Counted from the stretch's first letter, positions 18,150 through 29,041 are shown. The stretch: DNA of 64,000 nucleotides from Trichomonas vaginalis G3 (GCF_026262505.1 NC_067206.1:1054001-1118000), one strand, 5' to 3'. Notes: generated by a model from the letters alone, not told the origin. Numbers and translations are program-made.

Positions 18150-20606
18150 ATGAAGGCTCCTGATATCCATTCTCCATACGAGAAGGAAGAGTTTCGGAAG
18201 CCAAAGATAATTAAAGCGGAGGACCTGACTTTTGAGAAGGTTATCGGCTCAGGAGGCTTCGGAGAAGTGTGGATTGGAAATTATATTCCGTCCAACACTA
18301 AAGTCGCGATTAAAAAGCTATTTGCTGATGAGTTATCAGAGCAAACAATGTCAGAAATAAGTCTTCATGCGTCACTAAGCCAGCAGTTCTTAGTTCCTTT
18401 CATTGGATATACAAATGAAAAGCCATTATGTATTGTGACTCAATATATATCAAATGGATCACTATACGATGCACTACACAATCAAAACCCTCAAGTAAGT
18501 TTATCTCCAACAGATTTAACAATAATTGCCTTTGGAATTGCTTCTGGAATGGCATACATTCACTCTCGAAATATTATACATAGAGATTTAAAGACACTAA
18601 ATATCTTGCTAGATTCTCAATTATTACCAAAAATCATCGATTTTGGTACATCTTCGTCAAATAAATCAAGAGCCATTAATCAGGATGTCGGTACAGCAGC
18701 TATCATGGCTCCTGAACTTCACAGATTTGAAAAATACGATCAAAGTGTTGATGTATACAGTTATGGCATCATTTTATGGGAAATGTTGACCCACGATATC
18801 CCATTTGGCGATAAAGAACCAGTACAAATCGTTTACTGTGTTGCGCAAAAGGGAGAAAGGCCAATTTTGCCAAATGACGTCCCAATTCCATTAATGAAGT
18901 TAATTAACTCATGTTGGGCCGAAGATCCGAAACAGAGACCAGCTTTTTCAGAGATTTGCGCAAAATTCTTGTCCGGAGAAGTTTCATTCAAAGGATCTGT
19001 TCCACAGGCCTTCCGCAGGTACCTACAGAACTTCCAGATCGCCACTATATCAGATTCATTCACTTCCCCTGTCGAATTCGTGTTTCCAGAGAACAATTTG
19101 TTCCCTCCTTCAGAATTGAAGCTGAAAAACTCAGCAATCTCAGGAATACAGTTCGAAATACCACAGATGACGACTGATGAGGTCATAAACATTGTTTCTG
19201 TGCCGGATCATCCGAGATTTGAAGAAGTTCTTGATTTTATCGAAGAACATATGACGGTTATTGATGAAATCGGTGAGAAATTCTGGCCATTATTTCTGCC
19301 TCTTCTTACTTCCAATCATTATAAGTCAATTGACCGTATCTTGAATATATTATTGTATGCTGCAAAGAAAAGGTCTCTTTTGCAGCATATTGTGAAAGTA
19401 CAGAACCCATACATGTACTTGTCACCTAAATCTCTTGAGATTTTCCTTTATGCGATCACTTATTATCCAGAAGTAGCAGATACAATGTTCGTTATGCACC
19501 TGCAAGTGTTGTTACTCAAATCTACGCCTGAGGACAGGTTCAAATCCATAACAATACTGTGCAAAATCATAGAAAAAACAGAAGATGAAGAATTAAAGTC
19601 TCAAATTGTCGAATTCTTGTTCTCAGCATCAGACAAATTCATATCAGAGCCATCAGGACTACTCGCTCTTAAGACTGTCGTTGTTTATAAGACAGAAACG
19701 ATAAATGATTACGATCTCGGAGTTGTCTGCTTGAAATACTTGAACTCAAAGGTCACTGATAACATTGTGACCGCGTACCAAGTCATTTCTTGCTATCCAA
19801 GGTCCATAAACATCCCAATTCCCTTAATTTACGAACATTTACAGAGAAAAGAGACAAATATCGTCAATCTAGCGATAGAAGCCCTCAGAATGTCCCTTCA
19901 CATTGACGATATCGAAGAAGTTTCTCAAACTGTCTTGGAATTGTTGAAATGCTACCTGAACTCCCGCCAAAACCGGGCTCTTCTGCTTATATTCGCCCTC
20001 GCAGACACATCCCTTGAAGCAGGAGCCTCAGCGATTCAAGTTTACTTTCAAGAAGCAATATGTTCGGCCATTTTTTCGATTTCTGACGATGTAGCGCCTG
20101 ATCTTATGCCTCTGATCGTACTTTTGTTCAGAGTTCACCTCGCTTTCTTCATGAACCACCCGATTCTTCCGAAATTTACAAATTCCATCTTCAGATTCGG
20201 CGACAATGAGGCTTTTTGTGTCATGTGCCAGATTATCTCCCACTTTAACCTAGAACAGGGCATGGCCGACTCATTTGACGAATCTGGTGCCTTGGAAACA
20301 CTCGCTCTACGCGTTGCCAAGACAAAATCGTCCTCTGTGGTCGAGTACGGATCATTGGTCATCTCACTTTTCCTTCGAATGAAGTATTTTAATATTTTCG
20401 ACATTTGTATTCCATCGTTGGCAACTCAGGTGCGAACTATGAAGAAACTGACACCGAATTCGCTGATTGCTTTGTCGAATATGTCGAAATATCCTCAATC
20501 TGTTTTAGAAATGAAGAGAACTCACGTTTTGGACTCTTTGAGAGTTATACAGTCACTTAAGGAAGTACAGAGTGTTCTCAAACCTTTGATTGAGAAGCTC
20601 AACTAA
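18150..20606 (+). CDS. TKL-type protein kinase with long helical C-terminal region
   Basis: An 818-aa protein. The kinase domain spans about residues 26-280: glycine loop GSGGFGEVW, VAIKKL (ATP Lys), catalytic loop HRDLKTLNILL, IDFGTS in place of DFG-containing DFGLS, and GTAAIMAPE in the activation segment. The rest (about 330-818) is leucine-rich and helical, consistent with HEAT/ARM-like repeats (inference). TKL kinases of this layout form a large family in T. vaginalis. The ATG at 18150 begins MKAPDIHSPYEKEEF, just upstream of the kinase domain. Substrate unknown. Confidence 0.88.
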   Translation: MKAPDIHSPYEKEEFRKPKIIKAEDLTFEKVIGSGGFGEVWIGNYIPSNTKVAIKKLFADELSEQTMSEISLHASLSQQFLVPFIGYTNEKPLCIVTQYISNGSLYDALHNQNPQVSLSPTDLTIIAFGIASGMAYIHSRNIIHRDLKTLNILLDSQLLPKIIDFGTSSSNKSRAINQDVGTAAIMAPELHRFEKYDQSVDVYSYGIILWEMLTHDIPFGDKEPVQIVYCVAQKGERPILPNDVPIPLMKLINSCWAEDPKQRPAFSEICAKFLSGEVSFKGSVPQAFRRYLQNFQIATISDSFTSPVEFVFPENNLFPPSELKLKNSAISGIQFEIPQMTTDEVINIVSVPDHPRFEEVLDFIEEHMTVIDEIGEKFWPLFLPLLTSNHYKSIDRILNILLYAAKKRSLLQHIVKVQNPYMYLSPKSLEIFLYAITYYPEVADTMFVMHLQVLLLKSTPEDRFKSITILCKIIEKTEDEELKSQIVEFLFSASDKFISEPSGLLALKTVVVYKTETINDYDLGVVCLKYLNSKVTDNIVTAYQVISCYPRSINIPIPLIYEHLQRKETNIVNLAIEALRMSLHIDDIEEVSQTVLELLKCYLNSRQNRALLLIFALADTSLEAGASAIQVYFQEAICSAIFSISDDVAPDLMPLIVLLFRVHLAFFMNHPILPKFTNSIFRFGDNEAFCVMCQIISHFNLEQGMADSFDESGALETLALRVAKTKSSSVVEYGSLVISLFLRMKYFNIFDICIPSLATQVRTMKKLTPNSLIALSNMSKYPQSVLEMKRTHVLDSLRVIQSLKEVQSVLKPLIEKLN

Positions 20607-21023
20607 CTTATTTTTATGTTTTATAGATTTATATTATTTTATTTTTTATTTGTTTATTAATATGTTGTTTGGTATTATTCCCCTCTCTATAAAAATGCAA
20701 TTTTATGTTTGTTGTATTAAAAATCAAAAACTTTTTCACTAAAAAATTTAAAAATTCATCAAAATTATCCTAATTTCTTAATATAAACTATTTGATCATG
20801 ATATCTTTCTTGTGTATTTATTTAATACTTCATTAATTGGTCATATTTCTTAGAATTAGAGATTTCGTTGTGGAGATTTTGTCAAAGGATCATGAGTAGG
20901 GGTAATTTTAGCTAAAAGTGACACACCCGTGAAGGGTGTGATTACCGATCGGTAATTTCGACAGTTTAGAATTTAAAATTTTTATGGAACTGTTGCGAGT
21001 TTCATAAAGAATTTAAGGAATAT

Positions 21024-21150
21024 AAGCAAAGATTTGAATCAAAATCTTAGACCTAAGCCGCTCGATTCGCTCGCGGCTTCCGCGAATTACAGATCAGCAA
21101 AGATTTGAATCAAAATCTTCGAACTAAGCCGATCGCTTCGCTCGCGGCTT
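21024..21150 (+). repeat. Two direct copies of a segment carrying a GC-rich hairpin
   Basis: AGCAAAGATTTGAATCAAAA followed about 10 bp later by CTAAGCCG(C/A)TCG(A/C)TTCGCTCGCGGCTT occurs twice, about 70 bp apart. The GCCG...CGGC parts can form short hairpins with TTC-type loops. Confidence 0.75.
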
Positions 21151-21252
21151 TCTTTATTATTTTAAATTTGCATATTTCCATCAAAAGTTCATAAGGTAAA
21201 AAATTTCGTTTATTTTTACTAAGAAAAAAAAGGTTTTTGATAATAAATTTAT

Positions 21253-21612
21253 TTTATTTCGAAAAAGTAGCAATAATCGTAAAAGGGTATTGATAGGCTT
21301 GCTAAAGTAACTAATTTTAGCTGTCAAATACTTTTGTATTTTGAAGTAAATTAGTATAAATTTGTTTTTACTTTTATTTCGAAAAAGTAACAATAATCGT
21401 AAAAGGGTATTGATAGGCTTGCTAAAGTAACTAATTTTAGCTGTCAAATACTTTTGTATTTTGAAGTAAATTAGTATAAATTTGTTTTTACTTTTATTTC
21501 GAAAAAGTAGCAATAATCGTAAAAGGGTATTGATAGGCTTGCTAAAGTAACTAATTTTAGCTGTCAAATACTTTTGTATTTTGAAGTAAATTAGTATAAA
21601 TTTGATATTATT
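21253..21612 (+). repeat. 120-bp tandem repeat, three copies
   Basis: The unit beginning TTTATTTCGAAAAAGTAGCA repeats with a 120-bp period at 21253, 21373 and 21493. The copies differ at very few positions (for example GTAG/GTAA). Because 120 is a multiple of 3, the minus strand holds a spurious 128-aa repetitive ORF. Confidence 0.92.
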
Positions 21613-21843
21613 TTAACTCCCTTTGAAAACCTCAATTTTCCATACAGAGGGAACGGGAATAGCATCCAATATTCCCTGAGAATGGTTGCGCATTCTCAGT
21701 TCCCTCTATATTTCGAACGAAGCTCTCATCGGTCTTTTTTTTAATACTAAACGTTTTTTTTTCCTGTCACTTTTAGCTAAAATTTGGGTTTGCCAAAAAC
21801 TCCTAATTTGCCGCCAAAAAATGCGGTTTTTGTAAACTTTATA

Positions 21844-22479
21844 ATGGACGAATCACCAGACCCCTGCCCTAAATTCTGGGATTTGCTCACTGAACAAGAT
21901 AAGATGTCGTATAAGTATCTGAGGCAGACTCTTGCATCACCGAGATGCAAAAATCGCCGAAATAGAAGCGCAAAAACGTTTAATGATATTTTGGAAGCAA
22001 TAAAGAAGTTTGTTGTTCGTGGAGATGGCCGTGACCATGACAGAGCCTTAGTATGTGGGGTTTGCTGGCTCAGAAATTCAATTGCAATTAATACTCGTCA
22101 ACTCAGATTGATCCTTTCCAAATGCAAATCTTCCATCAATGGTTCATTCCAGACACTCGGATACGGTACAATTCCAAATGGAACAGAATCCTCCGCAGAA
22201 TTAATAAAATATTTTCCCGAGTTTGAAGGTAATTTCAATGAGCTTCGCCAATGGACTGTAAGGCAACTCAACAACCAGGTTGCAACACCGCCAAAACTTA
22301 CAGAAATTATCACCCAAACCTACGCGCCAGCTACCAACTTGATCCCGACTCCTTCAACGCAGTTCCCGCCAATAGTCCCTCCTCAGCCAATTCACCCAAC
22401 GAGTCTTTTAAGTAACAACGAAATTATCATCCAATCAAAGGAGCCAACGATTGTTACCGCATCCCCAAGGCCCGCTTAA
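21844..22479 (+). CDS. IBP39-type initiator-binding domain protein
   Basis: A 211-aa protein from ATG 21844 (MDESPDPCPKFWDLLTEQD); the frame is open from a TTG at 21784, which is not used here. Residues about 8-120 match the trichomonad initiator-binding domain: FWDLL...F.DILEAIKKF, then VCGVCWLRNSIAINTRQL and KCKSSINGSFQTLGY. The C-terminal half is Pro/Thr/Gln-rich. Known of the family: IBP39 recognises the Inr core promoter in T. vaginalis and has many paralogues. This paralogue is shorter than IBP39 (39 kDa). Inference: a DNA-binding transcription factor. The domain is a strong lineage marker for the window. Confidence 0.8.
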   Translation: MDESPDPCPKFWDLLTEQDKMSYKYLRQTLASPRCKNRRNRSAKTFNDILEAIKKFVVRGDGRDHDRALVCGVCWLRNSIAINTRQLRLILSKCKSSINGSFQTLGYGTIPNGTESSAELIKYFPEFEGNFNELRQWTVRQLNNQVATPPKLTEIITQTYAPATNLIPTPSTQFPPIVPPQPIHPTSLLSNNEIIIQSKEPTIVTASPRPA

Positions 22480-22885
22480 TTTGTTCTTCATGCCAACTTA
22501 TTGTTAGGTAAATATTTTATTAAAGATTTCTGTTTTCAAAAAAAAAATTAAGATTAATAAAATCGTCATTTATTTAGGATGTTTATTTTATTTAAAGATC
22601 AGATAAACTATTTTAGTCATTACGATTACAGTATAAATACAGGAAATTTGGAATTCGGATATGAGATGATCAAATAAATTCAATGCATTGGCTACCACAC
22701 TTGATAAACTACACAAAACATATCTTATTTGATGTAACACTCATTGTTTATCAAAGAGTGAATTCATTTTCAACTTAACATTTCCAATACAATAAGTCTT
22801 ATATGATAATTCAAGTTAGCGTAACTATAAAGGAAACAATAGTTAAAGTAAAATCAAACATTTTATAACTAAACAAAAATAAATT
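22480..22885. other. Convergent intergenic region
   Basis: AT-rich DNA between convergent genes. Nothing recognised. Confidence 0.5.
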
Positions 22886-23947
22886 TCATTCTTGTTGTTT
22901 GGGTGGTTCAATTGTGGGTTCAACGATTTGAACCGAATCTTTAACTTCTTTTTCTTGATGTTTTTCCTCTGCAGTATGCTTTTCTTGTATGATATCTTCT
23001 ATTGAAGCTTCTTTCTTTTGTTCCTGAGGTGGCAGAGCTTCTTCATTCTTTGATTGACTTCCCTCTGGAGTTCCTGGATGTTTTTCATCTTTCTGTTCTG
23101 CTGGTTTTTCTTGATTATTTTCTGTATTTGATTTCTCTTCCTTATTTTGGTCGTTTTTATTATCATTTGCCTTATTTTCTGTTTTTCCATCAGGATTTTC
23201 TTCTTTCTTTTCTGGTTCAGGAGGTTTTTCTTCAGGAAGGTCTGTTTCTCTTCTCCAAAGCGTAGAGTTATCACGAAGCATCTGCACATATGGTTGTGAG
23301 TCAGCATATTTCGATTGGTTGGCGTAAATTGTTGGCATTACCATATCTAACGTTGTTTCAATGAATTTAATAGCTTCTACCTTCATATTTTTGAATTCGT
23401 ACAAAAATACAGTATAGTTTAAAACGAGACCTAAATATTGGATACTTTCGGGTTCAAATTGATCTTTTGCAATAAGTAAAGCATTTTGATAGCTGTCTGC
23501 AGCTTGGGTAATGAAATATGGTTGTAATTGTGTTTTGGCATATTCGGCTTGATATCGAAGGAAATCTGCTTTCATTTTATAGTAAATAAATCTAATTCTT
23601 TGTGTAGGAGCGTTTGGGATCAAAATTTTGTCTACAAGTGCTACAGTTCTTTCACATATCAAGTACAATTCATCGTATTTCTTCTGTCTGTAATTTTCTA
23701 GCTGAGCAATATAATTTTCATCTTCAATTTCTTTTTTAGCTATTAATTCGTCAATAACTCTGATTGCATTACGTTTTTCATTTGTATAAGCTTTATGTGC
23801 CTGAACAAAAATTGGAATAAAAACATCATCTAATTCTTTTTTTGCTGTTGCCATCTTCTGAAGGAAGAAAACTGTGTCTTTTGGACGTCCTGAGTTATGT
23901 AATATTTTAATTAATTGAAAAGCTGCCTTGTTTTCCTCATTTAGCAT
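22886..23947 (-). CDS. Divergent 14-3-3-like protein with long charged tail
   Basis: A 353-aa protein. Residues about 1-235 follow the 14-3-3 helix pattern: YYKMKADFLRYQAEYA, LVLNYTVFLYEFKNMKVEAI and the family hallmark QMLRDNSTLWRRE. Known of the family: dimeric phosphopeptide-binding adaptors of about 250 aa. Here about 115 extra residues rich in Glu, Lys, Pro, Gln and Asn follow (PEEKPPEPEKKEENPDGK...). Key basic-pocket residues are hard to place because the N-terminus is divergent, so phosphopeptide binding is uncertain. Confidence 0.78.
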   Translation of the reverse strand: MLNEENKAAFQLIKILHNSGRPKDTVFFLQKMATAKKELDDVFIPIFVQAHKAYTNEKRNAIRVIDELIAKKEIEDENYIAQLENYRQKKYDELYLICERTVALVDKILIPNAPTQRIRFIYYKMKADFLRYQAEYAKTQLQPYFITQAADSYQNALLIAKDQFEPESIQYLGLVLNYTVFLYEFKNMKVEAIKFIETTLDMVMPTIYANQSKYADSQPYVQMLRDNSTLWRRETDLPEEKPPEPEKKEENPDGKTENKANDNKNDQNKEEKSNTENNQEKPAEQKDEKHPGTPEGSQSKNEEALPPQEQKKEASIEDIIQEKHTAEEKHQEKEVKDSVQIVEPTIEPPKQQE

Positions 23948-24364
23948 TTGATTTTAATTTTTTTGAAGAAAAAAACGAATCCTAAAAATTCATAAAAAAG
24001 GTGATAATGGTATCTCCCCCTATGATATATCGCATTTTGATTTTATTTCATATCTAATAAGAGCAACTTAAACTAGTTAAGCTCGCATGAAATCAATATA
24101 AATTGGAACTTGAATTCGAAAGATGAAATAATATCAAACTCAAATAATGCATCTAAAAGAATCATTCTATTAGAATCAGCAGGTATTTCATATAGACTGT
24201 ATCAGCCTATCAAATACAAACTTCTAATTAATAAGAGCCAAAAACATCTTATGAATGAAGCTGTCTATTATAAATTTGATCCATAAGCTTACACATAGTA
24301 ATATGATATCATAAGTAAAAATAGCTCTAATTATTTTAAAACAGAAAAAAATAAACAAAACAAT
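23948..24364. other. Intergenic region
   Basis: AT-rich spacer between two minus-strand genes. Nothing recognised. Confidence 0.5.
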
Positions 24365-26740
24365 TTATACTTTCTCTACCATAGGTAAAAATTCATATCT
24401 AGAAATCAAGTCAGTCAAATTATTGTTCTTCCTCAACAAAGCGCAAATATGAGGTGGGGAAGAAACAGTCCTCAATTCGCAGTGTGGTTTCACCGACAGC
24501 CACGACAGCATGGACATAGACGTAGCGAACTTTTTCAAAGAAACTTTTGGTAAATCATCAAAACACTGGTAAACAGATAATTGGTAAGGAGGCAAAGTGG
24601 AACTTATCACGAAACAAGACGACAATGGCTCAGCAATATCATTCTCCAGTGTGAACTGTGTCTCTGGCGGTGCGAAAACAATTATGTCGTCTTTTATATA
24701 GTCTGGAATGTTGATTTGTATCTGAGGTGAAGTGAAACATGAAAAAACAGCAATTTGGAAATTTGACATTTTCACTTTCACTTCATTTAGCAACTGATTC
24801 TGAAGGTTCTCGGCCAAAATAGTCAATGTGAACTTGATAGGATGTGATGACAACAACTGCGAGACATCAATGATTCTCGATATAATCGTTTCTATGTTGT
24901 CAACAGGCTGTACTTGTAAAATTGATCCAATACAATCAATCCATGCAATTAAATGTGTTTTAGGATCCCATGCAATGTGTATATAAGCGGGTTTAGTGTC
25001 ATCATGTGGCAACAAAAAAGGTGGTTGGTACCTGAACCCGAAAAACAGCGTGGCTGACTCTCGAGTAGTAATGTGGTACATTCCGTAAGGTGCGGATGAC
25101 ATAGTTCTGATTCTTGAGTAAACAACAAATGCAAGTGTTTTCAGTTCTTCTTCATTTGCACTCGCAACGGTGCCTGTCCTGATGTACGTCAGAATGGAAC
25201 GTGGAACAAATTTGGGGTCGTAAATAGGGACCCCAAAAATGAACGATAGAATCGGAACGGTTTGAAATTCAGAGACATTTTCGGATTGAAAGAATTTGTC
25301 AATGATATCGACCATTCCTGCGCCTGTTGTGAAAAAATACGGGTCGCATTTGGGATACTCTGAGATGTTGCCGAAGTTTAACTGGTTGTACTGGTGGCAG
25401 AACATGGACATAAAAGATTCGAGATTTTCTTTGGACAAACCACGAGCTTTGTCGCAGAAAACAACGAAATGGCCGCTCTTTGGTCCCGAAATTGGCATGT
25501 AAATCTGGGATTCCCACTGAGTAATAACTTGATCTGCTGGAACTGTGTCTTTGAAGCCATTGTGGTTGACGAGGAGGTTCGGGATGCCAAGGCGCTCATA
25601 TTCGAATGGCGTGGAAGGGGGTGTGATGATCTTGGAAAAAGTTGGAGGGGTTGGAGATCCAAATCCGAAGTCAAATCTGAAGAATGAGAGGAAAGAAGCA
25701 ACGGGGAGAGTTGTTTCATGTTTAACTGATGGCGGGAAGCAGTAATATCCTAGTGTTTCCGCAATCTTTTCTCGATATTCTGGATTTGGCTCTTGAAAAT
25801 CAATAAAACTATCCATTGTGGGTGAAGGGAAATCTATACTCATATATTCGCGTGTATCTGTGTCTTCTCCTGGATTCGAATTAAAAAACTCGTTTATATC
25901 TGCTTCTGTAAAATTTATATGCTCTTCTGTATGAAATTCGCAAAATATTTTGTTCTTAGAATGCTGCACAGATGAGTGAAATTGAGTTTTTGGATCGTGA
26001 GCGCTTGGAGGATAATCAAAATATTTGTGCATTACGATTGGAGGGGCTGTAAGCTTGACAAGTCGTACTTTGGATGAATCTACTTCTGTTGTTTCTTTAT
26101 TTATTGAAATTAAATTAATTATTTTCCCATTAATTTCACTGACAAGAAACGGATTTTGAAAAGGAGGCATTAATACATATATCTGCTTGTTTGGTATTTT
26201 TAGAATTGATATTGGCGCGTCTATTATTGCTTGTATATTGCCTTGAACTTGAGATCTAAAACAAATTTTGTTATTTCGAAGGATAGGAACTGTTTGATAT
26301 AATATATTATCTTGTATTGCGTTACCTTGATTGAACATGATAAAAGATGTAAAATATAATACATCTAAATCACGAAAATCATAAAATTGTTTCAACGTTA
26401 TTGCGTATTGAAAATCGGTAATGATTTCATTGGTGAATAGTAATCGAGGGGTCCATATCCATTGTTTTATTTCACACCAATCTGGAATATCTTCAACCGG
26501 TTGATTTGATTTTTCTCTGAAAATCAGCACAGTTGATGAATCTGTTGGGTATTTCGAATATGTGGGGCATTTATCTCGGAATATTGCAAAATATTTCCGT
26601 ATTGCCAATGAATGTGATAAAATGAGTAAACGCATTTGGTTTGCAAGGGGATTATCATCCAAGTATTCATCTGTGATGCAAATCTGGATGATCTCAACCT
26701 CAGCTAATTCATTTTGGCTGAGATTCCATTGCCCTTGCAT
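24365..26740 (-). CDS. Mediator subunit 13-like protein (tentative)
   Basis: A 791-aa protein without TM segments. The middle and C-terminal parts resemble the Med13 C-terminal region: ITQWESQIYMPISGPKSGHFVVF, a later DDTKPAYIHIAWDPKTH, and LIAWIDCIGSILQVQ, comparable to the HISWDP...AWTD..GE pattern of Med13. Known of the family: Med13 belongs to the Mediator kinase module. Yeast and animal Med13 are much longer (over 1,400 aa), so this would be a reduced form. The match rests on a few motifs only. The alternative is an uncharacterised trichomonad family. Confidence 0.5.
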   Translation of the reverse strand: MQGQWNLSQNELAEVEIIQICITDEYLDDNPLANQMRLLILSHSLAIRKYFAIFRDKCPTYSKYPTDSSTVLIFREKSNQPVEDIPDWCEIKQWIWTPRLLFTNEIITDFQYAITLKQFYDFRDLDVLYFTSFIMFNQGNAIQDNILYQTVPILRNNKICFRSQVQGNIQAIIDAPISILKIPNKQIYVLMPPFQNPFLVSEINGKIINLISINKETTEVDSSKVRLVKLTAPPIVMHKYFDYPPSAHDPKTQFHSSVQHSKNKIFCEFHTEEHINFTEADINEFFNSNPGEDTDTREYMSIDFPSPTMDSFIDFQEPNPEYREKIAETLGYYCFPPSVKHETTLPVASFLSFFRFDFGFGSPTPPTFSKIITPPSTPFEYERLGIPNLLVNHNGFKDTVPADQVITQWESQIYMPISGPKSGHFVVFCDKARGLSKENLESFMSMFCHQYNQLNFGNISEYPKCDPYFFTTGAGMVDIIDKFFQSENVSEFQTVPILSFIFGVPIYDPKFVPRSILTYIRTGTVASANEEELKTLAFVVYSRIRTMSSAPYGMYHITTRESATLFFGFRYQPPFLLPHDDTKPAYIHIAWDPKTHLIAWIDCIGSILQVQPVDNIETIISRIIDVSQLLSSHPIKFTLTILAENLQNQLLNEVKVKMSNFQIAVFSCFTSPQIQINIPDYIKDDIIVFAPPETQFTLENDIAEPLSSCFVISSTLPPYQLSVYQCFDDLPKVSLKKFATSMSMLSWLSVKPHCELRTVSSPPHICALLRKNNNLTDLISRYEFLPMVEKV

Positions 26741-27002
26741 AAAACCAGATTTATAAAAAAAAAATTATATTCTCAAACTCTAGAGAATTGAGCAAGCCAA
26801 ATCTAATCAGAACCAATGAATCCACATTTACAACACCATGAGAAGAATAGAAATAAGAGCAGATACCAAATATTTCAATAAAACAACTCATTGAACAACA
26901 AATTAACAAAATTTTATTAACAAACCAATAATTCATTAAAATACATATTAAACTACGAACAAAAACTATGCTAAATATAAAAATATAGTGACATTTTTAC
27001 TT

Positions 27003-29039
27003 TTAGAATGTATTATATAATGGGAGAGCCTTTCCTTGTTTGAGGAGTGTTGTGTAGACGTAAACACCAGCGTGTTCGAAGCAGTCAGGAGCGGAAGGAA
27101 CAATTAAAGCACCATCCTTTGCGTCGACGCCTTCTCCTGTTGGCATGTTTCCGAAAGCAGCAACTTGGACCATCCATTGGAGGCGCTTAGAGATATCGAT
27201 GCCCAACAAATGCTCTGACCAAGCGACGTAAGCAGTGACAACTGGCCATGCTGGTTCAGCCATTTGTGTCTCGTGTGTGCCTTCACCGCATGGATTCCAG
27301 ACAGAATCGTAGAAGTATGGATCTCCTTCGTATCTGGAAATTCCTCCGACCAATTTAGTTAATTTACTTGTGATGAAGTTGAGGTGAGAAAGTGCTTCAT
27401 CGCCTTGGATCAATCCGAAGTAAACGCATGACATTGATGCAGAGTCAGCACGTGTATCTGGTTCTTTGTTGCCTTCATCTCTTACTCCTCTGTACAATCT
27501 CTTCTCATTTGAATCCCAGAGAGCTTCTTTAACACCGGCCTGTATCTGTGCAGCGCGTTGGTTGTCTGCATCGCTTCTTGATTGGTCGCCAATGAGTCTT
27601 TCAAGAGATGCAGCTGCTCTCATGCCTCCGTACATGCAGCCCATCTCGTAAGCGTACCACTGTGTTGGAACTGGTTCCTTTGTGTGGTGGTCTGATGATT
27701 CTTCCCATGGAGATCTGTCAGATAAAGGTAAATTGTGGAATCCGGAGTTGATGTTAAGGAAATCAACCATCTTTCTGATAGTTGGGAGCTTTGACTTGAC
27801 CCAGTCCTTGTCGCCAACTGTCTTTAAGTGGTAATTTAATGCGACCAAGTATAAACCGTTTGCATCGTACTGTGGTTCGACGAAGCCGATTTGTTCGCCT
27901 GTAAATGTATCGTATGTTGTATGGAATCCGCCGTTTTCCATGAGCTCAGCAGAGTCAACCCAGTTGAAGAAGAGTTTGTACTCGTCGTGGTAGCCAGCAG
28001 CATCGAGCATGAAGGCGGCCATGAGGGAGTCACGCATCCAATTCTTGTAGCCGTAGTTTGGATGGAGTGAAGAAGCAATTAAACCTAATTCTGGGTTCTG
28101 TGAGTTCTTGAGAGCAAGAACTGACTTCTGGTAGAGGTCGAGAGCATCTCCTGTAAGTGATGGTTGGACACCCTTAGCAAGGAATGCAGAGTAACGGTCG
28201 GAAGTTAATTTGATGATTTGTTCGTATCCTAATGATTGGGCCTTCGACATTGTCAAGCGAGCGTTGGTGTACGAGCGGCCGAATGCGCGGATGGAATAGA
28301 TGGTAACTGTAGAAGATGGTGAAACACTAACTTCGTAGAGAGCTCCGAAGGAAATTGTCTGTTGGTTGTATTCTGGGAATGATGGGATTGTTCCTGATGC
28401 TGCAAATGCAGTTAATGGGTTTGTGTTGTCAGCGAAATTGCCATTACCCATTGTTGACATTGGATCATGGTTAGAATCAAGGGAGAAAACAGCAGATGCG
28501 ATGTATGCTGCATCACGGTTCATTCCGCAAGTATTTCCAGCGCATTTGCCTAATGACCACTGTGGATCAGAGCCAGAAACGGCGTAGTCGAGAAGTTGGA
28601 CCTTGTGGGAGTTGCCATCTCTTGACTTGATTGTGTACTTAACAAGGTAGTATTCTTCGTATGGAGGCATGTAGAAAGAGCGGCGAACTGAAATTGGAAG
28701 ATCGTTTGTCTTGTAGTGAGTGTACTCTGTCCAGAGTTCTCCATCGACTTCCTGCACTGCACCAGCTAAGTGTGTGTTGTTTAAGAGCATATCGTTTCCG
28801 TAAAGATTTCCATCGATTTTAAGAGCAAAAGAATCGGCAACGAGAACATCGCGTTTCTTCTCTGTGTAAGCACGAACGTGATTAATACCTGGATGTGTTG
28901 TTGGTTGAACTGTCCAAGACATCTGAGCAATGTTCCACATAGCGATGATTGGGTTACTCTTGTCCCAGTTATTCAGCCAGTATGATGGTGTAGCTCTTTG
29001 GGTTGCAGAGCGTATAGATGATGCTAATAAAAGAAACAT
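27003..29039 (-). CDS. GH15 glucoamylase-like secreted glycosidase
   Basis: A 678-aa protein with an N-terminal hydrophobic signal (MFLLLASSIRSA). The body matches GH15-type (alpha/alpha)6 enzymes: LGLIASSLHPNYGYKNWMRDS, FVEPQYDANGLYLVALNYHL, LSDRSPWEESSDHH (candidate catalytic acid in WEES) and a C-terminal AEPAWPVVTAYVAWSEHLLG. Known of the family: glucoamylases release glucose from glycogen or starch, and trichomonads secrete such enzymes. Codon use is more GC-rich than its neighbours, typical of a highly expressed host gene. An initiator-like TCATTTTATAATG on the minus strand (29049-29037) supports the ATG. Confidence 0.8.
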   Translation of the reverse strand: MFLLLASSIRSATQRATPSYWLNNWDKSNPIIAMWNIAQMSWTVQPTTHPGINHVRAYTEKKRDVLVADSFALKIDGNLYGNDMLLNNTHLAGAVQEVDGELWTEYTHYKTNDLPISVRRSFYMPPYEEYYLVKYTIKSRDGNSHKVQLLDYAVSGSDPQWSLGKCAGNTCGMNRDAAYIASAVFSLDSNHDPMSTMGNGNFADNTNPLTAFAASGTIPSFPEYNQQTISFGALYEVSVSPSSTVTIYSIRAFGRSYTNARLTMSKAQSLGYEQIIKLTSDRYSAFLAKGVQPSLTGDALDLYQKSVLALKNSQNPELGLIASSLHPNYGYKNWMRDSLMAAFMLDAAGYHDEYKLFFNWVDSAELMENGGFHTTYDTFTGEQIGFVEPQYDANGLYLVALNYHLKTVGDKDWVKSKLPTIRKMVDFLNINSGFHNLPLSDRSPWEESSDHHTKEPVPTQWYAYEMGCMYGGMRAAASLERLIGDQSRSDADNQRAAQIQAGVKEALWDSNEKRLYRGVRDEGNKEPDTRADSASMSCVYFGLIQGDEALSHLNFITSKLTKLVGGISRYEGDPYFYDSVWNPCGEGTHETQMAEPAWPVVTAYVAWSEHLLGIDISKRLQWMVQVAAFGNMPTGEGVDAKDGALIVPSAPDCFEHAGVYVYTTLLKQGKALPLYNTF

Positions 29040-29041
29040 TA

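Larger units (their letters stand above)
20607..21843. other. Repeat-rich intergenic region
   Basis: AT-rich. It contains a duplicated GC-rich hairpin segment (21024-21150) and a 120-bp tandem repeat (21253-21612). A paired segment around 21640-21715 (GGGAACGGGAATAGC ... TTCCCTGAGAATGG) resembles a short imperfect palindrome. No gene seen. Confidence 0.6.

Noticed and set aside
21181-21567. 128-aa minus-strand repetitive ORF
   Set aside because: It arises from the 120-bp tandem repeat, whose period is a multiple of three.
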